Under the pieces are notes generated by a model that was given only the letters and a program-made list of their open reading frames with translations, did no database searches and was not told the DNA's origin. This document shows, piece after piece, positions 9,957-18,071 of a stretch of DNA of 64,000 nucleotides (position 1 is the stretch's first letter; the number at the start of each line of letters is the position of its first letter). Where the stretch lies: positions 744,001-808,000 of the forward strand of contig CAVURM010000001.1 in assembly GCA_963743875.1 (NCBI GenBank), given 5' to 3'. The position numbers and the translations under genes are program-made. Source of the stretch: RHKX01 sp963743875 (lineage in GTDB: Bacteria; Actinomycetota; Thermoleophilia; Solirubrobacterales; 70-9).

Positions 9957-10669
9957 CTAGGGGCTGATCCCTCCCGAATTCCCGCCGCCGCCGGTCGGCG
10001 GGGTCCCGCCGCCCGTGGCTCCGCCGGTTCCGGTCCCACCCGTGGGCGGCGTCGCCGGGGTGACCGGGCGGGCGCCGGGGTGACCGGGGCCGGGGTCGTG
10101 GTCGCGGGGGCGGCGCCGCCGGGATCGGGGGTCGGTCGGTCGTGGTCGACCCGTCCGCTCGAGAGCGTGGACCCGGGCTGGCCGCACTCCTCGAGTCCGA
10201 AGAGGACGCTGCGGTCGTCCGGCATCGCTCTCGGCCTGGGTGAGCTGCACGCCGAGCGTGTCGTAGGCCGCGGTATCGCCGCTGGCCGAGCGCCGTCGAC
10301 TGCTGTTTCAGCACCGAGACCTGCTCCTGCATGGCGGCGTAGAAGTCCTCGAGCGAGCCGTCCGGATCCTCGGGCGAGCCGAGCGCCTGCAGCCCGCTCA
10401 GAGTCTGCTTGGTGATGTCGAGCTGCTGCTGGACCGCGGTCGCGCTCGCCGCGGTGTCCGGTCGACAGGTTCGCGATGGCGGCGTTCGCCTCCGCACAGC
10501 GTGCGTCGGCTGCGGTGATGAACTCCTCGGTCGAGACCAGGGCGGCGGTCGAGGTCGTCGAAGACGTGGTCGAGACCGACTGGATGGTCGAGTCGTCCCC
10601 ACCGCAGGCGGCGACGGTGAATGCCGCCACCGTCGCGGCAGCCGTTGCGATGGCCACTTTCCCTCTCAT
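9957..10669 (-). pseudogene. Secreted lipoprotein with Pro/Gly-rich tail, frameshifted
   Basis: ATG at 10669 begins a lipoprotein signal with lipobox VAACGGDD, then a Ser/Thr linker and a helical segment (EEFITAADARCAEANAAIANL). The frame shifts near 10455, continues as AVQQQLDITKQTLSGLQALG and AAMQEQVSVLKQQ, and shifts again near 10280, 10230 and 10080 to reach FGLEECGQPGSTLS and a final Gly/Pro/Thr-rich tail ending at the TAG 9957-9959. It resembles the architecture of the lipoprotein at 4571 (lipobox, helical domain, late single Cys), suggesting they are distant paralogues. No function is known. Confidence 0.6.
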
Positions 10670-10727
10670 TGCAGGGAGGTTAGCGGCCCGGCGGACGGCC
10701 CCCGCCCGATTGCCGCGCACGGCGAAG

Positions 10728-10799
10728 CTGCGGGCCAAGGACTCGAACCTCGAATACCTCTTCCAGAGAGAGGCGTGTTGCCGATTACACCAGCCCGCA
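10728..10799 (-). tRNA. tRNA-Gln (anticodon CTG)
   Basis: On the minus strand a 72-base cloverleaf folds fully: acceptor stem TGCGGGC/GCCCGCA, D stem GTG/CAC, anticodon stem CCTCT/AGAGG around loop CTCTGGA giving anticodon CTG (reads CAG), and T stem CGAGG/CCTTG around TTCGAGT. The discriminator base is G. The 3' CCA is not encoded and must be added after transcription. It lies alone between the FAD reductase and the broken lipoprotein gene. Confidence 0.95.
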
Positions 10800-10837
10800 G
10801 AGCTGCCCCAGGAGTCCCCGAGGGATGGAGAGATTAG

Positions 10838-12075
10838 CTAGACGATGTCGCCGAGGTCGGCATCCGGGTCGGCGATGATCGCCCCACCCGCGCCGAGCGG
10901 CGTCCCCGCCGCGATCAGTCGTCGGGCCTCGAGCAGATCCTCGGAACGGCCGACCGAGAGAGCCGCGACCAGCCGGTCGGAGTCGACATACCAAGCGGAG
11001 AACTCGCCCCCGACGGGGTCGCCGCGCCACAGGACCTCGTCCCAGTCCGACGCCCCACCGACGTACTCGAGCGACGCCCAATCGGCGAGGTCGCTGAAGA
11101 AGTACGGGACAACCGCGTAGGGACTCTTGTCGCCGAGCATCCCCCGGGCTGCGTGTCGGCCCTGCTGAAGGGCGACGTCCCAGTGCTCGAAGCGGACGCG
11201 GGCCCCGCCGTGCACCTCGGCTCTCGTAGCTACAGCAGTCTCCCGCGGCAAACACCCCTGCGAGGGAGGTCTCGAGACCGGAGTCGCAGATGATGCCGTC
11301 ACCGACCTCGAGTCCCGCGCGGCCGGCGAGCATCGTGTCGGGCCTGACCCCGGCGCCGATCACGACGGCGTCGCAATCGATCGCCAGGCCGCTCTCCGTG
11401 AGCACCGTCGGTGATCCGCTCGTCCCCCTCGAAGGCGGCCACGGTCTCGCCCGAGGCGATCTCCACCCCCTTCTCGGTCAGCAACTCGTGAAAATGACGA
11501 CCGACGGCTTCGCCGAAGACCCGCGAGAGAACGACCGGCTCGATCTCGACGATCGTGCAGCGCTTGCCCAGTTCGATCATCGAGGCCGCCACCTCCGCCC
11601 CGATGTAGCCGCCGCCCACGCAGACGACGTGCTCGGCGTCGGCGACGTCGTTGCGGATCGAGTCCGAGTTCCCGAAGGCCCGCAGGTAGTGGATGCCCTC
11701 CAGCTGCACGCCGTCGACCCGCAGGAGGTTCACCATCGCCCCGGTGGCCAGCAGGGCCGTACCGAAGCCGACCTCCTCCCCACCCTGGATCTTGACGGTC
11801 CTGGATTCGGCGTCCAGCGCCATGACGCTCTTGCCGGTCTGGAGCTCGATCCCGTTCTCCTCGTACCAATCGCGAGGATGGACCAGGGCGTCCTCCCGCC
11901 CCGACTCCCCCCGCAGGTAGTCCTTCGAGAGCGGCGGGCGATCGTAGGGCGGCTCGGGCTCGCGACCGACCATCAGAATCGACCCGGAGGCCCCGCGCTT
12001 TCGCAACTCCGAGGCGCAATAGGCGGAGGCGACGCCGGCGCCGACGAGCAGGTGTTCGACCTCGCGATCAGCCAC
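10838..12075 (-). CDS. FAD-dependent pyridine nucleotide-disulfide oxidoreductase (ferredoxin-reductase type), two frameshifts
   Basis: The reconstructed protein (about 412 residues) has an N-terminal FAD Rossmann motif (LLVGAGVASAYCASEL), the PPYDRPPLSKDYL segment, a central NAD(P)H motif VVCVGGGYIGAEVAASM, an FAAGDCC near-C-terminal FAD motif and a reductase C-terminal domain starting RFEHWDVALQQG. This is the BphA4/AIF-like ferredoxin reductase family. The frame shifts near 11415 (before VLTESGLAIDCDAVVIG) and near 11235 (before EVHGGARVRFEHWD). It lies 13 bases downstream of the TrkA gene on the same strand. The electron acceptor is unknown; no ferredoxin or oxygenase gene is adjacent. 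Confidence 0.85.
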
Positions 12076-12088
12076 CGGGGTCAGATCG

Positions 12089-12796
12089 TCACTCGGTCGT
12101 CGGGTCGGCGGCGCCGTCCTCCAGGCCCAGATATCTGGTCAACTCGCCCTCGATCTGCGGATCTAGAACCGCGAGCACCTCGTCCCCCTCCTCGAGCACG
12201 GTGTCAGCCGTAGGGACGAAACCGGCACCCTCGCGCATGACGCTGATCAGAAGGCTGCCCTTGGGCATGTCCAGCTCGTCCACGCGCTTGCCTACCACCT
12301 GCGCGTTCTCGCCGATCATCAGGTCGATGATCTCGATCTTGGCCTCGGCGAGGTCGAGCAGATGGACGAGGCCGTACCGCGGCACCTCGCGTTCGATCAA
12401 TCGCAGGATCAGGTCGGTGGCGGAGACGTAGGGCTTGACGCCGAGCAATTCGAAGTGCTGACGGTTTCGCGGGTTGTTGACCCGGGCGATCACGCGGTCG
12501 ACCCCGTACTTGTCCTTGGCGACCTGACAGATCAAGAGGTTGTCCTCGTCGTCGCCGGTGACCGCGATGACCATGCTCGCCCTGGCGATTCCGGCCCGCT
12601 CGAGAACCCAGAGCTCCGACGCATCGCCGTGGAGGACCCGATGCTCGAGCTCCTGCTCGACCGTGAGGTAGCGCTCGCGGTCGGATTCGATCAAGGTCAC
12701 CTCGTGGCCCTTGTCGATCAGCTCGCGGGTCAGGTTCCAGCCGACCTTGCCGCCGCCGACGACGAGCAGATAGCCCCGCTCGATCGGCTTACCCAT
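12089..12796 (-). CDS. trkA: TrkA-family potassium channel/transporter regulatory subunit (TrkA_N + TrkA_C)
   Basis: A 235-residue cytoplasmic regulator. The N-terminal RCK Rossmann domain has VVGGGKVGWNLTREL (NAD(H)-binding glycine motif) and DASELWVLERAGIARA; the C-terminal TrkA_C domain begins near residue 150 and contains VVGKRVDEL and GDEVLAVL. Such proteins gate K+ uptake in response to NAD(H) or nucleotides. It overlaps the second TrkA protein by 8 bases and follows two APC-USP permeases on the same strand. No TrkH/KtrB pore gene lies in the window. From memory, the arrangement matches the mycobacterial CeoB/CeoC pair beside an APC-type membrane protein. Confidence 0.9.
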   Translation of the reverse strand: MGKPIERGYLLVVGGGKVGWNLTRELIDKGHEVTLIESDRERYLTVEQELEHRVLHGDASELWVLERAGIARASMVIAVTGDDEDNLLICQVAKDKYGVDRVIARVNNPRNRQHFELLGVKPYVSATDLILRLIEREVPRYGLVHLLDLAEAKIEIIDLMIGENAQVVGKRVDELDMPKGSLLISVMREGAGFVPTADTVLEEGDEVLAVLDPQIEGELTRYLGLEDGAADPTTE

Positions 12797-13244
12797 TTGC
12801 CTCGGCCCCCTCGCGAGAATCAGCGATCCCCTTCACCTCGCTGACGAGCATCTCGATCGCGGTGCGGGTCGGACAGACCGTGTTCAGGCCCTGGGTCTCG
12901 TACCACTCGGCCCGATAGGGGTCGAGGATCCGAGCGATCACGGTCTCGACCTGGAACCGGCGCTGGGCGATCTGAGCGATCACGATGTTCGTGTTGTCGC
13001 CGTTCGTGGCGGCGATGAAGACGTCCGCTCGCTCGATCCCGGCGGTCGTCAGCGCGTCGATCTCGAGGCCCGCTCCGACGGCAAACTGACCGCCGGCGTC
13101 CTCCCAGGACGTGTCCAGCCCGAGCTCGAGCCGCGCGTGGGATTCGGGATCCTCATCGAGGCAGGACACCTCGTGGCCCTCGGCGAGCATCTTTCGTGCG
13201 AGCGACGAGCCGACGCGGCCACAACCAACGATCAGGATCAGCAT
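12789..13244 (-). CDS. TrkA-N domain protein (second RCK regulator)
   Basis: A 151-residue protein with only the N-terminal RCK Rossmann domain: LILIVGCGRVGSSLARKM, then an acidic strand end (DEDPESH) expected to bind NAD ribose, and IAATNGDNTNIVIAQIAQ. It lacks the C-terminal domain of its partner, with which its stop overlaps by 8 bases, so a heteromeric ring is likely. It lies 46 bases downstream of the first APC-USP permease. Probable role: regulatory subunit in K+ transport. Confidence 0.88.
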   Translation of the reverse strand: MLILIVGCGRVGSSLARKMLAEGHEVSCLDEDPESHARLELGLDTSWEDAGGQFAVGAGLEIDALTTAGIERADVFIAATNGDNTNIVIAQIAQRRFQVETVIARILDPYRAEWYETQGLNTVCPTRTAIEMLVSEVKGIADSREGAEANG

Positions 13245-13290
13245 GGCGCCGATCTTAGTCGGCTGCTCACGCGGGGTGGGTCGCGCCCGA

Positions 13291-15235
13291 TCAGCTCTCC
13301 GGGGGAGCGGTCAACAGCACCCTGCAGGGAGCGTGGCGCAGCACGTACTCGGTCACCGGACCGACCTCCGCGGGCCTGGAACCGCGAACGCCGCCCAGCA
13401 CCGCGCCCCCGCGAATTCTGGTCGGCGGCTCACCGCCGACGATGATCGCCTCGACGGCGCGCTCGCGAGCCTGATCGACGATCGCCCTACCGACGCTGCG
13501 GGCCAGTACGTAGCTCGATTCCGCCTCGACGCCCGGGTACTCGGCGGCGATCTCCATCGCCCGGGCCAGCGTCCGCTCGGCATCGGTTAGGCGTTGGCCG
13601 CGGGATCGGGCCGGTCAGGGGCACCGTCAGCGGCAGATCGATGACGTACAGAATCTCGAGCCGCGGCCGGCTCTGGCCCTCCAGCGGGTTCGACTCGGCG
13701 AGCCGGCAGGCCGTCGAGACGATGTCGTCGTCGAGCTTGCCCGCGCCGAGCACCGGAACGAGCACGCTGTCGAGTTCAACGTCCGGCTGGTGCTTGAGCA
13801 ACGCCTGCTCGGGAACCGACACCCGCGTGGTCAGCGGTAGCCCCTGGACCACCCGCCGGTAGACGAAATAGGAGACGAGTCCGAAGATCATCCAGGCGGC
13901 GCCGACCCAGAAGGCGGCACCGTGCAGGATCACCAGCGAGAGCAGACCGGCGCCGGTCAACGCCAATCCGATCAGGGCCGGCACCGGGACGGAGGTACCA
14001 CCCACGTTGATTCCGAACGGCACCGAATAGGGACGCGCACGATCCGGATCGGTGAATCGCAGGCGGATCAGCGAGAGATGGGCGATCGAGATCGCGAGGG
14101 TCGCGCCGAACGCAAACACTCCGGCGAGCAGCTCGACATCGCCGGGCAGGACCAACCCGATCGAGATCGCGGCCGCGATCAGGATCGCGACGTGCGGGGT
14201 CGAGCGCCGGCCGCCGAGCTTGCCGAGCCAGCTCGGGATCTGCCTGTTGGTCGCCAGCACGTAGACGTGACGCGAGAGTCCCAGCATCGTCACGTTGGCG
14301 GCGAAGAGCAGGATCATCGGCGCAATTGCGACGACCGCCCACTGAAAGACGTCGGAGAGCCAGGGCGGCTCGAAGGCGGCGGTCACCCCCAGAACCGGTG
14401 CATCCTCGAAGGTCGTGGCGAGTGCCGTCTGGGGGCCGCCCGGGCCGTCGACGACGGGCAGCGCCATCAGCGCCACCAGGGACATACCGACGTAGACGAA
14501 CGGCACAACGAACGTGCCGGCTCGCAGAACGTTGCGAAGGTCCTCGCCGCGCCAGGCCAGGTCAGGGGCGAGGTCGGATGCCGCCTCGATCCCGGCGAGG
14601 GCGACCATCGAGATGACCAGAGCGGTGGCGATGTCCTCGACCCCGGGCGACGTGAACAGGTCGAGCTGGTTGGTCAGAGCGCCGGGGTCCCAGACGACGA
14701 TCAGGCCGACGACGATCAGCGAGAATTGAAGCAGCAGGTCGGCGGCGGTCAGGGCGACCAGCAGCCCCTGTCGGCGACTCCCGGTGAAGCCGATGATGTT
14801 GACGACCGCGACGAGCACCACCGCCGCGACGGCGATGATCTGCTCACCCGTACCACTTGACAGACCGGTGGAGATCGGCTCCAGATAGTGCGGAATGGTG
14901 ACCGCCGCGAGCGCGATCACGATCACGTAGTCGATCAGGATCGCCCAGCCGGCGATGAAGCTGACGACCTCGTTGAAGGCGTGGCGGGCCAGGGTGTTGG
15001 ACCCACCCCGCTCGCGGAACATCCCGCCGCCCTCGACGTAGGTCATCGTCGTCAGGATGTAGATGAGCCCGGCGACGCCGAAGATCACCGGGGTAAGGGC
15101 GAGGGCATGATCGGAGACCACGCCGAGCGAGTAGTAGATCGAGAACGCGACCGCGGAGTGGGCGACCGCCCAGAGCCAGGGCACCCCGAGGAATCGCCGG
15201 CCGACCGGCGGCCTGGCCACGCGGCGGTCCGTCAC
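13291..15235 (-). CDS. APC-superfamily permease with C-terminal universal stress protein domain (copy 1), one frameshift
   Basis: About 647 residues. Roughly twelve membrane helices (residues 1-440) contain the YVEGGGMFRERGG and FNEVVSFIAGWAIL segments of this APC subgroup. A cytoplasmic USP-like domain follows (SVLVPVLGAGKLDDD..., then GVEAESSYVLARSVG, ending VTEYVLRHAPCRVLLT, a classic USP terminal helix/strand). The frame shifts once near 13590, inside the USP domain. The start is GTG at 15235, 10 bases after the stop of a small membrane protein. The TrkA pair follows. Amino acid or K+ transport are both possible; the TrkA linkage favours cation transport (inference). Confidence 0.85.
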
Positions 15236-15245
15236 CGCGCGCCGA

Positions 15246-15437
15246 TCAACGCGACAGCCGCCTGGACAGGTAGAGGCGAGCGGCCCCGATAGCGACGAAG
15301 ATCACGCCGATCAGCACCCCCACCGAGAGGGGCCCGCCGCCGGCGATCGCGGTCCGGACGATGATGATCACTCCGAGAATGAGGATCACCGACGAGAGCA
15401 CCTTGGTACTGCTCGAACCGATCCGCGGGGAGGCCAT
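15246..15437 (-). CDS. Small two-helix membrane protein (module copy 1)
   Basis: A 63-residue protein with two predicted membrane helices (about residues 11-30 and 36-55) and a basic end, GAARLYLSRRLSR. It is encoded immediately upstream of the first APC-USP permease. The small protein upstream of the second permease has the same plan and a similar end (GCGRLYLGLERG), so the two are probably homologous. It may be an accessory subunit of the permease. Function not described to my knowledge. Confidence 0.8.
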   Translation of the reverse strand: MASPRIGSSSTKVLSSVILILGVIIIVRTAIAGGGPLSVGVLIGVIFVAIGAARLYLSRRLSR

Positions 15438-15491
15438 CGGCGGCGATTGTAGTTACCGCTCCGTGGCTCGCACGTCTGCCAACCCTGCAGG

Positions 15492-17385
15492 TCAGGTCGC
15501 CGCGGCAATCAGCCGGTCGGCCTGATCCCCAAGCGGATCGGCGGCGACGATGACCCGGCACGGCCGGTCGCCGAGGACTCCCTGCAACGTGCTGCCATAA
15601 AGCGGGGTGCCGTTTCGGTAGGTGAGCTGCATGACGATCGCGACCGCATCGATGGCGACGGCTTCCTCGACGATCGCCTTCGGAGCCTGACCGGGCCGGA
15701 TCCGCTGGACATGCCCGGTGACCCGGCGGCCGCCGATCAGCTTGGCCCGCTCGATCTTCGACTGGGCTTGCTCCTGCTGGCGCGGCAGCGGGGCCTCGAT
15801 GGGCAGGTGAGCGGGGACGTTGAGGAACGAGACGACGTGGATCCCGCGACGCTTGCGAGCGGCGAGACGGGCGGCCGTCCCGATCGTCAGCTCCGAGAAC
15901 GGGTCGTCCTCGAAGGGGACGAGCACCGACCTGTATTCGACCTCCTCGACGTCGAGCGGCTCGGGGAGGACAATCTTTACGGTCTTCTTGACCGGCAGAT
16001 CCTGGTGACGCCGATAGCCGAGGTAAACGACCGCCCCGATCACCATCCATCCGGCGCCGATCACCATCGTCGGCGTGTTCATCACCATCACGACGATCCA
16101 GGCGGAGAAGGTCGCAGCGCCGCCGATCAGCGCCGTCAGCGGCAGAGTGTTACCTCTGATTCGAACACCGCCAGGTGGCTTCCAGGGGCGCTTCACATCG
16201 GGATAGCGCACGCGCATCCACGCCACCGAGACGTGAGCGATCGTAAAGGAGAGCATGGCGCCGAACGAGTACATCGTTGCGAGCAGGTCAGCCTGCCCGG
16301 GCAGGATCGCAAGCGAGGCAACGACCGAGAAGGCGATGATCGCGACGTGGGGTGTCCGGTACTTGGGGTGAACCTGCCGCAGGCGCTCCGGCAGCTGGCG
16401 GTACTGGCCCATCGAGAATGTGAGGCGGGAGACACCGATCAGCGCCGCATTTGTGGCGATCACGAGGATCACCGCGGCAAGCACCCCGACGTAGACGCGA
16501 AGTATCTGGGTGACTCCTGCGCCCAGACCGAGGTTCTCGACGATCCCCAGCACCGGGTCTCCGGCATACGTGGTCCCCAGCTCAGTCGTGAAGCCGTTGG
16601 CACCCTCCGTCACCGGCATCGCCGAGAGGGCGATGATCGGCAGCAGGGAGTAGAGGCGCGAGCACCGCGATCACGACCAGACCGGTTCCCCGGGGAATGG
16701 TCCGCTCGGGCTCCACAGCCTCCTCGGACATGTTCGAGATCGTCTCGATGCCCGTGTACGCGATCATCCCGAGCGCGATCCCGAGCGCGAAGTCCCCCCA
16801 GGTCGGAGCGATGCCGAGTTGGACGTTGTTGGCCAGGATCTCAGGACTGAGGACCAGGAAGAGGCCCGCAATCACGAGCAATATCTGGGTCGCCAGGTCG
16901 CCCACCGCCAGGACGAGGTTGAACTTAGCCGATTCCTGAGTTCCCCTGACATTGAGCGCTGCAAGCCCCGCAATCAGGACGATTCCCCCGATGATGTCGC
17001 CGGGACTCGTCCGCAGCGGTTCCCAGAAGACGCCGAGGTAGTGAGGCACGAAGAAGGCCGAGATCGCGACCGTGATGATGTAGTTGAGCATCTGGCCCCA
17101 GCCCGCGATGAAGCTGACCAGTTCGTTGAACGCATGGCGCGCGAAACTGGACGAACCACCAGCCTCGGGGAACATCACGGTCCCCTCCACATACGTCGCC
17201 GCCGTGCAGACGAAGATCAGGCCCGCGATCACGAACGCCAGGGGCGTCAGTCCGAGCGCGAAGGCGGCGACGACGCCAAGCGCGTAATAGATCGACGACC
17301 CGACGTTCCCATAGGCGGCGCTGAACAGGGCGCCGACGCCGTGAACTCGTTGCAGGGACTGATCGCGGGGTACGCGGTGCGCCAT
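15492..17385 (-). CDS. APC-superfamily permease with C-terminal universal stress protein domain (copy 2), one frameshift
   Basis: About 630 residues, paralogous to the permease at 13291-15235 (shared YVEGTVMFPEAGG, FNELVSFIAGWGQML, VPHYL). Membrane helices occupy roughly residues 15-435; the C-terminal USP domain (SVLVPFEDDPFSELT...) ends GDRPCRVIVAADPL. The frame shifts once near 16655, between VIAVLAPLL and the LSAMPVTEG region. The start used is at 17385. The two permeases differ enough that the duplication is old. Likely partner: the small membrane protein just upstream. Confidence 0.85.
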
Positions 17386-17418
17386 CCGGTGCGCGACTAT
17401 ACGACCGCGGCAGGGCGA

Positions 17419-17646
17419 TCAGTTGTGGGGGTCGTCGTCGGCCCCTTCGTTGCCCCGCTCGAGCCCCAGGTAGAGGCGCCCGCAGCCGAGCAGCAGGAAG
17501 AGAGCGCAGATCCCGAACTCGGGTGACAGCGGCCCGGCCGCACCGAGGCCCACCACCAGCATCCCACCGACGGCAAAGGCGATCACGACCCCCGCGAAGA
17601 GGCTGCTGGAGAGCTCGTAGAGCGTCCGTTCTCGCTTCGGTTCCAC
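17419..17646 (-). CDS. Small two-helix membrane protein (module copy 2)
   Basis: About 75 residues from a GTG at 17646 (a longer open frame extends to 17721, but that part is made of the repeat sequence described next and is unlikely to be coding). Two membrane helices (LFAGVVIAFAVGGMLVVGLG; ICALFLLLGCGRLYLGL) and an acidic tail. It resembles the 63-residue protein at 15246-15437 and likewise sits directly upstream of an APC-USP permease. Start uncertain; no clear ribosome site. Confidence 0.65.
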   Translation of the reverse strand: MEPKRERTLYELSSSLFAGVVIAFAVGGMLVVGLGAAGPLSPEFGICALFLLLGCGRLYLGLERGNEGADDDPHN

Positions 17647-17670
17647 CAGATCAGGATCGCAGGCCCGGTT

Positions 17671-17910
17671 CGCGGGGAGACGCTCTCGGGACCAGGCCTC
17701 GGGGGACCCGGGGGCAGTCACTCCCGGGACCAGGCCTACGGCCTTGCTTGGGGACGGTCCCGGGAGCGCCTCCCCCCGGGTCCCTCAAGATCTCTTCCCC
17801 TGGCCGCCGTCACTCGTGCATCCCACGGTGGAACGTGGACGCACCTTCCCTCGAGCCTCGGCCACCTATTCGTGAGACAGGCCCGGGGGAAAGCGTCCCG
17901 GGGACCGTCC
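17671..17910. repeat. Cluster of four copies of a ~30-bp GC-rich palindromic motif
   Basis: Four related blocks: 17671-17700, 17703-17736, 17751-17784 (inverted) and 17881-17910. All resemble the sequence around GGTCCCGGGAGCGCCTCC. Copies two and three match as inverted repeats at 28 of 34 positions around a 14-nt spacer, so a very strong hairpin can form. The cluster fills the gap between the pyrophosphatase gene and the permease block; the rest of 17911-18071 shows no gene. It looks like a REP/MITE-like or structural RNA element rather than coding sequence. Confidence 0.65.
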
Positions 17911-18071
17911 ACAAACACGCCGAAGGCAGGGTTTTCAGGTGCTGCCAACCACCGCGGATCGGCGAGCCTCCGCGGGTGGCTGACGGTGGCCGGTGACCGC
18001 CCTCGTGCTGGTTGCACGGGGGCGGGCGCCGGGTGCCGTCAGGCGCGCGCGGAGGCCGCCGAACGCGGTGG

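Noticed and set aside
17736..18017. 93-codon minus-strand frame in the gap before hppA
   Set aside because: Mostly the palindromic repeat sequence translated; no protein-like features.
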